This document shows, piece by piece, positions 6,413 to 12,898 of a stretch of DNA of 13,014 bases. Source of the DNA: Bacteroidota bacterium (GTDB taxonomy: Bacteria > Bacteroidota > Bacteroidia > Chitinophagales > Chitinophagaceae); NCBI GenBank assembly GCA_023412975.1, contig JAEZRB010000196.1:1-13014 (forward strand), written 5' to 3'. How positions within the stretch are numbered: the first letter of the stretch is position 1; every line of letters begins with the position of its first letter. The translations under genes were made by a program, and so were the position numbers. The notes under the pieces are model-generated. The model saw nothing but the letters and a program-made list of their open reading frames with translations. It had not been told where the DNA came from and did not search any database.

Positions 6413-6432
6413 AACGGAATTTTAATTCTGTT
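6413..6432. terminator. Weak hairpin between convergent genes
   Basis: AACGGAATT (6413-6421) and AATTCTGTT (6424-6432) pair over nine positions with one G-T wobble, around TT. It overlaps the last codons of the alkaline phosphatase gene. The stem is AT-rich and there is no long T-run, so termination activity is doubtful; it is the only hairpin seen between the two convergent genes. Confidence 0.25.
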
Positions 6433-7522
6433 TCTTCAAGACATTTTTTATCCCAAACGCATCCAGCATCTTTTGAAAGATCTCGTTGTTGTGATAGATG
6501 CCGGCAAATGCTTCGGCACCGGGACCAAAAGCGAACACAGGCACCATCACGGCAGTATGACCTTTGGTAGAAAATTTTCCTTCAACTCTGCCGGTGGCAA
6601 GATCTCCACCCGTAAGCGTGAGTCCGCCGGTTTCGTGATCGCCGGTGATAATCACCAAAGTGTTTTTATCTTTTTCAGCAAAGGCAAGCACTTTTCCAAT
6701 GGCCTGGTCAAAGTCGATCATTTCCTTTACCACCATGTCAACATCATTCTTGTGTCCCCCGCCATCAATATGTGATCCTTCCACCATCAGGAAAAATCCT
6801 TTTTTATTTTTTCCGAGGATATCAATCGCGGTAGTTGCCGTTCTTGCGAGTTGATCGCCTCTTTCGGGCATGATAGCTTCTTTCAGAAATCCAGCGAGTT
6901 TACCGCTTTTTACCATTGTGATCTCATCGAGGTTGTAGAGCACCTGGAAACCTTTTTGCTTCAGTTCGAGAGTAAGGTCTTTTCCATCGGGACGCTCAGT
7001 GAAATTGCTGCCACCCGCACCGATGAAAAGATCCACAGGTGATTTCACATAGTCCTCCGCTATTTCATATTTCATCGAACGCGCCGGCTGGTGCGATATA
7101 AAGGAAGCGGGAGTAGCATCGGTGATCGAATTAGTAGATATAACGCCGGTCGCTAAACCATGCGCCGAGGCGATCTCCAGGATCGTTGGCTGCGCATTGC
7201 CGGCTGAATCTACACCGATCGCGCCATTATTTGTTTTAAATCCCGTACTCCATGCGGTAGCGCCCGCGCCAGAGTCGGTGATAAACTTGGTTGAATTGGT
7301 ACGCGAAAAACCGATGATCTTTAATTTTTCAAGGTGGAGTGGTTTTTTATTGCCCACCATACCCGCATAGATCTGTGTCGCACTCATGCCGTCACCGATC
7401 ATGAGAATAATATTTTTTGGTTTAGCGGATTTGTTCTTTTTCGTCGAGGCAGGTGATTGCGCGATTGCAATGCTGGTAATAAAGAGGCAGAAAAAAATAA
7501 GAATGTTACGGCTTTGTTTCAT
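6422..7522 (-). CDS. Secreted alkaline phosphatase, PhoA-type
   Basis: This 366-aa enzyme of the alkaline phosphatase superfamily hydrolyses phosphate monoesters, probably in the periplasm. A signal peptide is visible at residues 1-21 (hydrophobic core LIFFCLFITSIAIA, cleavage near AIAQ). Motifs fall in order: IILMIGDGMS with metal ligand Asp44; ITDSGAGATAWSTG with nucleophile Ser84; SITDATPASFISH with Asp135 and Thr137; a probable phosphate-binding Arg148; VEGSHIDGGGHKND with Glu248, Asp253 and His257; ITGDHETGG with Asp295/His296; and KGHTAVMVPVFA with His322. These match the two zinc sites and magnesium site of E. coli PhoA, so the enzyme should be active. It is shorter than E. coli PhoA (about 470 aa). 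No Pho box is recognised. It stands alone on the minus strand and converges with the 61-aa gene. Substrate preference cannot be read from sequence. Confidence 0.94.
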   Translation of the reverse strand: MKQSRNILIFFCLFITSIAIAQSPASTKKNKSAKPKNIILMIGDGMSATQIYAGMVGNKKPLHLEKLKIIGFSRTNSTKFITDSGAGATAWSTGFKTNNGAIGVDSAGNAQPTILEIASAHGLATGVISTNSITDATPASFISHQPARSMKYEIAEDYVKSPVDLFIGAGGSNFTERPDGKDLTLELKQKGFQVLYNLDEITMVKSGKLAGFLKEAIMPERGDQLARTATTAIDILGKNKKGFFLMVEGSHIDGGGHKNDVDMVVKEMIDFDQAIGKVLAFAEKDKNTLVIITGDHETGGLTLTGGDLATGRVEGKFSTKGHTAVMVPVFAFGPGAEAFAGIYHNNEIFQKMLDAFGIKNVLKKQN

Positions 7523-7556
7523 TAACGCGGTTTTATTCGATGAGATCTTTGCGTTG

Positions 7557-7589
7557 CATAGTTAGGTAAATATGTTTTTAAAAAACAAA
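7557..7589 (-). promoter_or_regulatory. Possible promoter of the alkaline phosphatase gene
   Basis: On the minus strand TTTG (plus-strand 7586-7589) and TAACTATG (plus-strand 7557-7564) are 21 nt apart, near the Bacteroidota -33/-7 layout with one mismatch in the -7 box. The leader to the ATG at 7522 would be about 28 nt. The surroundings are AT-rich, so a chance match is possible. Confidence 0.35.
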
Positions 7590-7689
7590 ATCCAGGTTAA
7601 GTAATTTTTAAGGAAATCCTGTTGACTATAAAAGCATGTTATAGCGGTTTGCGAAGCAATACTTAACAATTCTTTTCGGGAATATTGCG

Positions 7690-7697
7690 TATATTTG
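7690..7697 (+). promoter_or_regulatory. Consensus -7 box TATATTTG before glutamate-synthase-like gene
   Basis: TATATTTG is a perfect match to the Bacteroidota TAnnTTTG -7 box. No clear TTTG or TTG lies 17-23 bp upstream; TTAACA at 7663-7668 is the nearest candidate. Transcription would begin near 7704, leaving a leader of about 230 nt before the ATG at 7934, unusually long for this phylum. Confidence 0.5.
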
Positions 7698-7703
7698 TCA
7701 TTC

Positions 7704-7933
7704 ATGAGCACTAAAGTCCATATGAATATTTCGAGGGTAATCGGTACTGCTACCGATGCTAACCCATGGACGATGCCTGTTTTTCAAAAGGCATTCACCT
7801 GCTTCTGTACGCGATTGTATTTCGTTTCCAACTACAAGGACTTCAATACTTCCGCCCCGGCCTGATCATTAACTGAAGAAGGTTACGGGGTAGCTTCTGT
7901 TTTCCTATTCGTTTAATCTTAATTTTTATTTCT
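7704..7933 (+). ncRNA. Structured 5' leader of glutamate-synthase-like gene, possible cis-regulatory RNA
   Basis: The roughly 230-nt region between a consensus -7 box and the ATG at 7934 holds nested complementary segments. GTCCAT (7716-7721) pairs with ATGGAC (7766-7771); inside, GGGT (7735-7738) pairs with ACCC (7762-7765) and ATCGGTA (7740-7746) with TACCGAT (7751-7757), around a CTGC loop. A second hairpin pairs ATGCCT (7773-7778) with AGGCAT (7789-7794). Near the 3' end AGAAG (7877-7881) can pair with CTTCT (7894-7898), followed by GTTTTCC. GGTAGC (7889-7894) is also complementary to GCTACC (7749-7754) in the first hairpin, a possible alternative or tertiary pairing. No known riboswitch class is recognised. 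The same stretch contains a 53-codon frame (ATG 7704, stop 7863-7865) that could encode a leader peptide instead. The structure is directly visible; the regulatory role is inference. Confidence 0.45.
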
Positions 7934-9502
7934 ATGTCCGCAAATCAACAGGTTACGGCCAGGGGAATGATTCTTTTATTTTTAGTATTGGTCAATGTCC
8001 TTGTATTACGTTCGGGGTATACTGCGGGCGTACAGGGATACTGGCCGTTATTAATTACTGTTCCCCTGCTGATCGTAGCGATATATAATGTCAGACAACG
8101 AAAACATGCATTGCTGCGCAACTACCCCCTGATCGGGTACCTGCGTTACTGGTTTGAAGCGATAAGGCCCGAGATGAGACAATATTTTTTTGAATCTGAT
8201 CTCGACGGCAAACCGTTTAGCCGGCGTCAGCGCTCGATCGTGTACCAGCGCTCAAAGAACGAAAAACAAACCGTGGCCTTTGGTATGCAGGCCGATCCCG
8301 CGGCACCGGGCAATGAATGGGTAGCGCATTCGATGTACCCGGCCAGGCTGCAACAAAAAGATCTGCGCGTGATGGTGGGCAACTATCAATGCCTGCAGCC
8401 CTATGATTGCAGCATTTTTAATATTGGTGCCATGAGTTATGGCGCCCTGAGCAAAACCGCGATCCAGTCGCTCAATGAAGGTGCGAAACTCGGCGGCTTT
8501 GCGCAGAATACCGGAGAAGGTGGCATCAGCGAATACCATTTGCGTGGCGGTGATTTGATATGGCAGATCGGTACCGGCTATTTTGGATGCCGCGACGAAC
8601 AGGGGAATTTCAATGATGAGGCTTATGCCCATAACGCCTTGCGGCCGGAAGTGAAATTGATCGAGCTGAAAATTTCACAGGGTGCCAAACCAGGTCATGG
8701 TGGTATTTTGCCGGCATCTAAAAATACCGAAGAGATCGCGCAGATCAGGGGAGTGGAACCAGGTACAACCGTGTATTCGCCACCTGCACATTCAGCGTTT
8801 AGCAACGCGATCGAGATGATGAAATTTCTTTCCCGCCTGCGAATGCTTTCAGGTGGAAAGCCAGTCGGTTTTAAGATCTGTGTGGGTGATAAAAACGAAT
8901 TCATCGATATCTGCGCAGCGATGATCAGCACGGGCATCACCCCGGATTTTATAACAGTGGATGGCGCAGAAGGTGGTACAGGCGCGGCACCACTCGAGTT
9001 CACCGATCACCTGGGTATGCCGATGCATGAGGCGATCGCTTTTGTATCGCAATCGCTCGAAGTGTATGGGTTGAGAAAAAATGTGAAAATATTCGCGGCC
9101 GGAAAGATCATCACCGGTTTCGATATACTGAAAGCGTTGTCGCTTGGCGCTGATGCCTGCTATAGCGCCCGCGGTATGATGCTGGCGCTTGGTTGTATCC
9201 AGGCTTTGCAATGCGATAGTGGACGATGCCCGGTTGGGATCGCGACACAGGATCCGCGTAGCTATGGCGCCCTTGATATTACCGATAAACGGGTACGAAC
9301 GGCGAGCTTTCATGCCAATACAATTAAGGCTACCATGGAGATCATGGAAGCATGCGGATTTGAATCGACCTCGAATATTTCACCGACAAAATTCTTTCGT
9401 AAAGTCGACGCTGTTCGCTCGATGAATTTTGAAGAGATCTATTTCAGTAACACTGATCCGCTGATGAGCCGGCCGGCCAGTAAAATGGCTGTATTGAACT
9501 GA
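7934..9502 (+). CDS. Membrane-anchored FMN-binding glutamate-synthase-like protein
   Basis: This 522-aa protein contains the FMN-binding synthase domain of glutamate synthase large subunits. Two hydrophobic helices at about residues 11-27 and 36-53 should anchor it in the inner membrane. The synthase barrel then covers about 145-480, with GAMSYGALS (165-173), NTGEGGISE (192-200), KPGHGGILP (252-260) and DGAEGGTGAAP (343-353) as FMN/substrate-site blocks. Cys421, Cys427 and Cys432 in the C-X5-C-X4-C pattern are the expected ligands of a 3Fe-4S cluster. There is no N-terminal class II glutamine amidotransferase domain, no C-terminal GXGXG glutamate-synthase domain and no GltD-like partner nearby, so true glutamate synthase activity is uncertain. 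Such stand-alone proteins are common in bacteria and poorly characterised. The gene follows a long structured leader and may be co-transcribed with the Rnk-like gene 73 bp downstream. Confidence 0.92.
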   Translation: MSANQQVTARGMILLFLVLVNVLVLRSGYTAGVQGYWPLLITVPLLIVAIYNVRQRKHALLRNYPLIGYLRYWFEAIRPEMRQYFFESDLDGKPFSRRQRSIVYQRSKNEKQTVAFGMQADPAAPGNEWVAHSMYPARLQQKDLRVMVGNYQCLQPYDCSIFNIGAMSYGALSKTAIQSLNEGAKLGGFAQNTGEGGISEYHLRGGDLIWQIGTGYFGCRDEQGNFNDEAYAHNALRPEVKLIELKISQGAKPGHGGILPASKNTEEIAQIRGVEPGTTVYSPPAHSAFSNAIEMMKFLSRLRMLSGGKPVGFKICVGDKNEFIDICAAMISTGITPDFITVDGAEGGTGAAPLEFTDHLGMPMHEAIAFVSQSLEVYGLRKNVKIFAAGKIITGFDILKALSLGADACYSARGMMLALGCIQALQCDSGRCPVGIATQDPRSYGALDITDKRVRTASFHANTIKATMEIMEACGFESTSNISPTKFFRKVDAVRSMNFEEIYFSNTDPLMSRPASKMAVLN

Positions 9503-9575
9503 ATATATCGACCGGGAGAACAGACAGCTAACCATATAATTATTTCATCATTACCCCAAACAAAAACTAAATATC

Positions 9576-10001
9576 ATGGCAACAACAGCAACAACAAATC
9601 CAAACAAAGTGACCATCCTGCAGGATGATTATGATGTGCTGACAGCATTTATCAAAGCAAGTCGCCCACCTGGCAATGTACAGGAAAAACAACCTGGCCG
9701 CAGTCTCAGTGAAGAAATGGAAAACGCCGTGGTGGTTTCTAAAGAGAAATTTCCCACTGATGTGGTACGACTGAACTCAACAGCAATCATCAAGGACCTA
9801 AAGTCTAACCGCGTAATGACTGTCACCATCGTATTACCCAACCAGGCCGACGTAAAAAAGAACAGGATATCCGTGCTGGCGCCACTGGGCACTGCCCTGC
9901 TTGGTTTCAGGAAAGGACAGGAGATCAGCTGGCAGCTCCCGGGCGGTACGCGCAACTTCCTGTTGATGGAGGTTTATCATTCCGCATCAACCGAAGAATA
10001 A
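9576..10001 (+). CDS. Rnk/GreA C-terminal domain-type transcription factor-like protein
   Basis: This 141-aa protein matches the GreA/GreB C-terminal domain family (nucleoside diphosphate kinase regulator Rnk type). The domain covers about residues 58-135: DVVRLNSTAIIKDLKSNR, then MTVTIVLPNQAD, then the typical ISVLAPLGTALLGFRKGQEI followed by a ...GGTRNFLLMEVY end. Before it lies a mostly polar region of about 57 residues with a Thr-rich start and no evident long coiled coil, so it lacks the Gre finger that enters the polymerase channel to trigger RNA cleavage. Relatives bind RNA polymerase or respond to stress; the role here is inferred from family only. The gene lies 73 bp after the glutamate-synthase-like gene, with no clear promoter between, so one transcript is possible. 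The ATG at 9576 follows an A-rich stretch normal for the phylum. Confidence 0.87.
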   Translation: MATTATTNPNKVTILQDDYDVLTAFIKASRPPGNVQEKQPGRSLSEEMENAVVVSKEKFPTDVVRLNSTAIIKDLKSNRVMTVTIVLPNQADVKKNRISVLAPLGTALLGFRKGQEISWQLPGGTRNFLLMEVYHSASTEE

Positions 10002-10011
10002 GAAATGCACC

Positions 10012-10038
10012 AAACTACTGTTAGTTGTTGTAGTTTTG
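10012..10038 (+). promoter_or_regulatory. Promoter -7 box with overlapping inverted repeat
   Basis: TAGTTTTG (10031-10038) is a perfect TAnnTTTG -7 box 19 bp before the ATG at 10058. A 7-bp inverted repeat, AAACTAC (10012-10018) with GTAGTTT (10030-10036), overlaps it. No good -33 box is seen. The repeat could be a regulator site or a weak 3' hairpin of the upstream gene, which ends at 10001. Confidence 0.4.
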
Positions 10039-10057
10039 CGATTATAAAAGCTTGCTG

Positions 10058-10753
10058 ATGAAAAAGAGGACGCTGATTTTTTTATGCGGATTATTATTTA
10101 TGTCGGCTGGCGCACAGCCGCCGGGGTTGCACCTGGCAGCCAGTGATCAAACGATAACCCATGGCACCTGGCAAACCTGGCACCCCAACGGATCGCCGCG
10201 TGATTCCGGTACATTTCGCAAGGGATTGCCGGATGGAGTTTGGAAACATTGGGACGACCAGGGACAATTGCTGGTTTTCAGGACTTATAGCGCCGATAAA
10301 TACCAGCGTGTAAAACTCGCCATGCTACGGTACCATCCCAGGCGGGCTACCTACCCGCTGGCAAAGATGTATGCTGATAACCGGGAAGCTGCGCTTTACC
10401 ACTTGCGTGCAGAATCTTCTTTCGATACACAAAGTAAAACCGGGGTTGCAAGCTCCGGTGTCATAAATAACGGAAATAATAATTATAAGCCCGTTTTTAA
10501 CCGTTCCCTTCATCATGGTTTGTACATGAATTTTTATCCTGGCAACACACTCAAAGATTCTGGATATTACCAGGACGGGTTGCGCCACGGTATTTGGAAA
10601 ACGGTGAGTGAGAATGGCAATACCGAAACAGGCGCTTACAGGCATGGTGTAAAAGTGAAAGAATGGAAAGTGTTCAGTCCTACCGGAAAATTGCTGGAGA
10701 TGATCGTGTATACGAATACCGGCAAGATCAGAAAACACCGTTACTTCAATTAA
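10058..10753 (+). CDS. Secreted MORN-like repeat protein
   Basis: The 231-aa product starts MKKRTLIFLCGLLFMSAGAQ, a signal peptide ending near residue 20. The ATG at 10058 is favoured over an in-frame TTG two codons upstream because it gives the normal KKR start. Two blocks of MORN-like repeats (toxin-antitoxin YwqK-like type) are visible. The first is at about 36-78, with HGTWQTWHPNGSPRDSGTF then GLPDGVWKHWDDQGQ. The second is at about 153-220, with HGLYMNFYPGNTLKDSGYY, HGIWKTVSENGNTETGAY and KEWKVFSPTGKLLE. A non-repeat linker of about 75 residues, including an Asn-rich patch (138-143), separates them. These repeats form beta-hairpin ladders, and many Bacteroidota encode them as exported proteins of unknown role. 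It appears to be a single-gene unit with its own promoter and a strong terminator. The fold is likely; the function is not known. Confidence 0.82.
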   Translation: MKKRTLIFLCGLLFMSAGAQPPGLHLAASDQTITHGTWQTWHPNGSPRDSGTFRKGLPDGVWKHWDDQGQLLVFRTYSADKYQRVKLAMLRYHPRRATYPLAKMYADNREAALYHLRAESSFDTQSKTGVASSGVINNGNNNYKPVFNRSLHHGLYMNFYPGNTLKDSGYYQDGLRHGIWKTVSENGNTETGAYRHGVKVKEWKVFSPTGKLLEMIVYTNTGKIRKHRYFN

Positions 10754-10757
10754 AAAA

Positions 10758-10776
10758 GCCGGGCAAAATGCCCGGC
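10758..10776 (-). terminator. GC-rich hairpin with T-run on the minus strand
   Basis: GCCGGGC (10758-10764) and GCCCGGC (10770-10776) form a perfect stem, extendable by one A-T pair, starting 5 bp after the stop of the MORN-like gene. Read on the plus strand the stem is preceded by A6 and has no T-run after it. Read on the minus strand it is followed by TTTTTTAATT, so it resembles a terminator for transcription arriving from the right. Confidence 0.6.
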
Positions 10777-10867
10777 CCGGATGGTGGTGGACGGTTCTGG
10801 TGGAATGATAGCTTGTTTTTAACCTATACAAATATCTATTACGCGAAAAGAGGCCGAAACTAATACG

Positions 10868-10907
10868 AATACCCCGCCTGGGAAATACCCAATGCGGGGT
10901 ATTTTTT
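10868..10907 (+). terminator. Rho-independent terminator after MORN-like gene
   Basis: AATACCCCGC (10868-10877) pairs perfectly with GCGGGGTATT (10894-10903), with a further inner TGGG/CCCA pairing in the loop, and a T6 run follows at 10902-10907. This is a strong plus-strand terminator about 115 bp after the MORN-like gene's stop. It would also isolate that gene from the repeat array. Confidence 0.85.
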
Positions 10908-10909
10908 AG

Positions 10910-11235
10910 GGTCACGGAGGGCACGAAGTACACACGAAGCACACAATGTTTGGTTTGTTTTCTCCGTGCACTCCGTGAATTCCTCTGTGTTGTTCGTGTC
11001 CTGACCTTGGTCACGGAGGTCACGAAGTATACACGAAGTACACTATGTTTGGTTTTGTTTTCTCCGTGCACGCCGTGAATTCCTCTGTGTTCTTCGTGTC
11101 CTGACCTTGGTCACGGAGGGCACGAAGTACACATGAAGTACACTATGTTTGGTTTTGTTTTCTCCGTGCACTCCGTGAAATAATCCGTGTTCTCCGTGTC
11201 CTTCCTTTGGTCCCGGAGGGAACCAAGTACCCACG
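10910..11235. repeat. Degenerate tandem repeat, 100-bp unit, three copies plus a fragment
   Basis: Units begin with GGTCACGGAG at 10910, 11009 and 11109, and a decayed start GGTCCCGGAG at 11209, so the period is 99-100 bp. Each unit reads through CACGAAGTA, ACACTATGTTTGGTTTTG, CTCCGTGCACTCCGTGAA and TCTTCGTGTCCTGACC. The ends are complementary in part (CACGGAG with CTCCGTG, CACGAAG with CTTCGTG), so each unit can fold as an imperfect hairpin. Apparent minus-strand proteins here come from the repeats and are spurious. The element type is familiar in Bacteroidota intergenic DNA. Confidence 0.9.
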
Positions 11236-11246
11236 AAGGAAATTCA

Positions 11247-11302
11247 ATCCGTGAAATCCGTGTAATCTGTGGCTCATTCGTGTCATTAGTGTGATTCGTG
11301 GC
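11247..11302. repeat. Short tandem repeat of 9-nt ATTCGTGnn units
   Basis: Six consecutive units are visible: ATCCGTGAA, ATCCGTGTA, ATCTGTGGCTC (two bases longer), ATTCGTGTC, ATTAGTGTG and ATTCGTGGC. They abut the 100-bp array and share its CCGTG/TCGTG core, so the two may have a common origin. Together the arrays fill most of the roughly 500 bp between the terminator and the dehydrogenase gene. Confidence 0.85.
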
Positions 11303-11405
11303 CCACCCCGGATTTTTCTCAGTTCCCACGAATACTTATTTTTAGGGATATCTGATGGGTATGGTTGTTGTAAATTTAAGCCTGACAAAACAAGATTATA
11401 AAAGT

Positions 11406-12896
11406 ATGAGTATAACATTCAAAGACGCTACCACGCAGGAAATAGAACAGGCCCTGGATCAGGCATGGATCGCTTTTCACCAGTACCGCTCCCTGTCATT
11501 ATCTCAGAGAGCCGGGTTCATGCGTGCGATCGCGAAAAAACTGGATCAGCCAAACGACGACCTGATCCAGACCGCCATGACCGAGACCAACCTTCCCGAA
11601 GCACGGTTAAGAAATGAAAAAACAAGAACCGTCTTTCAGTTGAATAGCTATGCCGACGCCTGTGAGGCAGGTGACTGGCTGGAGGCAAGGATCGACACCG
11701 CCATTCCCGACAGGAATCCACCCAAACCTGATCTTCGGAAAATGCTTGTACCTCTCGGTCCGGTAGTCGTCTTTGGCGCCAGCAATTTCCCCTTTGCCTA
11801 TTCCACTGCCGGGGGTGATACGGCCTGCGCCTTTGCAGCAGGCTGTCCCGTGATTGTAAAAGCGCATCCCGCGCATGCTCAGACAAGCGAACTTGTTGCG
11901 CAACTCATTTTGCAGGCGGCAGTAGAAACCAATATGCCAGCTGGCATATTTGCCCATCTTCACGGCGTTGATTTTGGTGTTGCGAAGGCACTGGTCGAGC
12001 ATCCCAATACCAGGGCTGTCGGTTTCACCGGTTCTTATTTAGGCGGTAAGCAATTATTTGACTGGGCCAACCAACGTGCAAGGCCAATACCTGTCTTTTC
12101 TGAAATGGGAAGCGTGAACCCTGTTTTTGTTCTGCCTGGCAAACTCGAAGAAGCTGCCGGCGAGATCGCGAAGATGTATGCCGGATCAGTCACTCTTGGT
12201 GTCGGGCAGTTTTGTACCAATCCCGGTTTGATCATCGGTTTGGAAGGAGAGGAATTGCATGCCTTTATTTTTAAGCTCGGTGAAGCCATAAAAGAAACCT
12301 CGCCGGGATTAATGCTGCATCCCGGGATCTATAAAAACTATGTGGAACGCCGCGGTACAGCGCTGGGGCAGGAAGGCGTGGAGACGATCGCCGTTTCTGC
12401 AAAAGACCCGCAATTGAACGAAGCGGCACCTACCATCGCATCAGCAACGGGCCAGGCTTTTCTAAATAATCCCGTGCTTCACCAGGAGGTATTCGGTCCC
12501 TATTCGCTTGTCATCACGTGTAGGGATGCAGCGGAAATGCTGGAGGTAACCCATCATCTCGAGGGTCAACTGACGGCTACATTAATGGCAACGGATAATG
12601 ATCTAGCGGCTAACCATGAACTGATCGAGAGCATAAAAAATATTTGCGGACGCATTATTTTGAATAGTGTACCAACCGGTGTAGAAGTTTGCCTGTCGAT
12701 GCATCATGGAGGACCATTCCCGGCTACAACCGATGCGCGCTTTACTTCGGTGGGTGCTGATGGTATCAAGCGATTTGCACGACCTGTGTGTTTTCAAAAC
12801 TGGAGCCAGCCATCCCTGCCCGATGAACTGAAAAACGACAATCCTTTAAACATTTGGCGAACGATCAATAATAAACTGACAAAAGAAAAAATCTAA
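11406..12896 (+). CDS. NADP-type alpha-ketoglutarate semialdehyde dehydrogenase-like aldehyde dehydrogenase
   Basis: This 496-aa enzyme belongs to the aldehyde dehydrogenase superfamily, in the branch with Vibrio harveyi ALDH and type III 2,5-dioxovalerate dehydrogenases, which oxidise aldehydes such as alpha-ketoglutarate semialdehyde with NAD(P)+. Visible motifs are PLGPVVVFGASNFPFAYS with Asn127, CPVIVKAHPAH with the cofactor Lys152, GFTGSYLGGKQ (206-216), catalytic Glu233 in FSEMGSVNP, catalytic Cys270 in GQFCTNPG, and EVFGPYSLV. The ATG at 11406 is preferred over one 17 codons upstream, because the extra residues resemble no family sequence and the frame there overlaps a TAAATTTA promoter-like box. 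With this start the N-terminal strand (NAFTGE type) of longer relatives is absent. A sugar-acid or hydroxyproline pathway role is inferred; no partner enzyme is in the window. The next gene starts 2 bp after its stop. Confidence 0.9.
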   Translation: MSITFKDATTQEIEQALDQAWIAFHQYRSLSLSQRAGFMRAIAKKLDQPNDDLIQTAMTETNLPEARLRNEKTRTVFQLNSYADACEAGDWLEARIDTAIPDRNPPKPDLRKMLVPLGPVVVFGASNFPFAYSTAGGDTACAFAAGCPVIVKAHPAHAQTSELVAQLILQAAVETNMPAGIFAHLHGVDFGVAKALVEHPNTRAVGFTGSYLGGKQLFDWANQRARPIPVFSEMGSVNPVFVLPGKLEEAAGEIAKMYAGSVTLGVGQFCTNPGLIIGLEGEELHAFIFKLGEAIKETSPGLMLHPGIYKNYVERRGTALGQEGVETIAVSAKDPQLNEAAPTIASATGQAFLNNPVLHQEVFGPYSLVITCRDAAEMLEVTHHLEGQLTATLMATDNDLAANHELIESIKNICGRIILNSVPTGVEVCLSMHHGGPFPATTDARFTSVGADGIKRFARPVCFQNWSQPSLPDELKNDNPLNIWRTINNKLTKEKI

Positions 12897-12898
12897 AC

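Noticed and set aside
7704..7865. 53-codon plus-strand frame as an independent protein gene
   Set aside because: It lies in a strongly base-paired leader, would be translated from the predicted transcription start itself, and its length is not improbable by chance. It is kept only as an alternative reading of the leader.
8849..9313. 154-codon minus-strand open frame
   Set aside because: It is antisense to the conserved FMN and cluster-binding part of the glutamate-synthase-like gene.
10325..11071. 248-codon minus-strand open frame
   Set aside because: Part is antisense to the MORN-like gene, and the rest reads the 100-bp repeats, so its repeated peptide pattern comes from the DNA repeat. 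It also crosses two strong hairpins.
10910..11235. Possible CRISPR array in the 100-bp repeats
   Set aside because: Whole 100-bp units are similar along their length, so there are no unique spacers.
11043..11418. Several overlapping minus-strand frames with similar ENKTKHSV-type peptides
   Set aside because: They are translations of successive copies of the same intergenic repeat in different frames, a frequent source of spurious hypothetical proteins.
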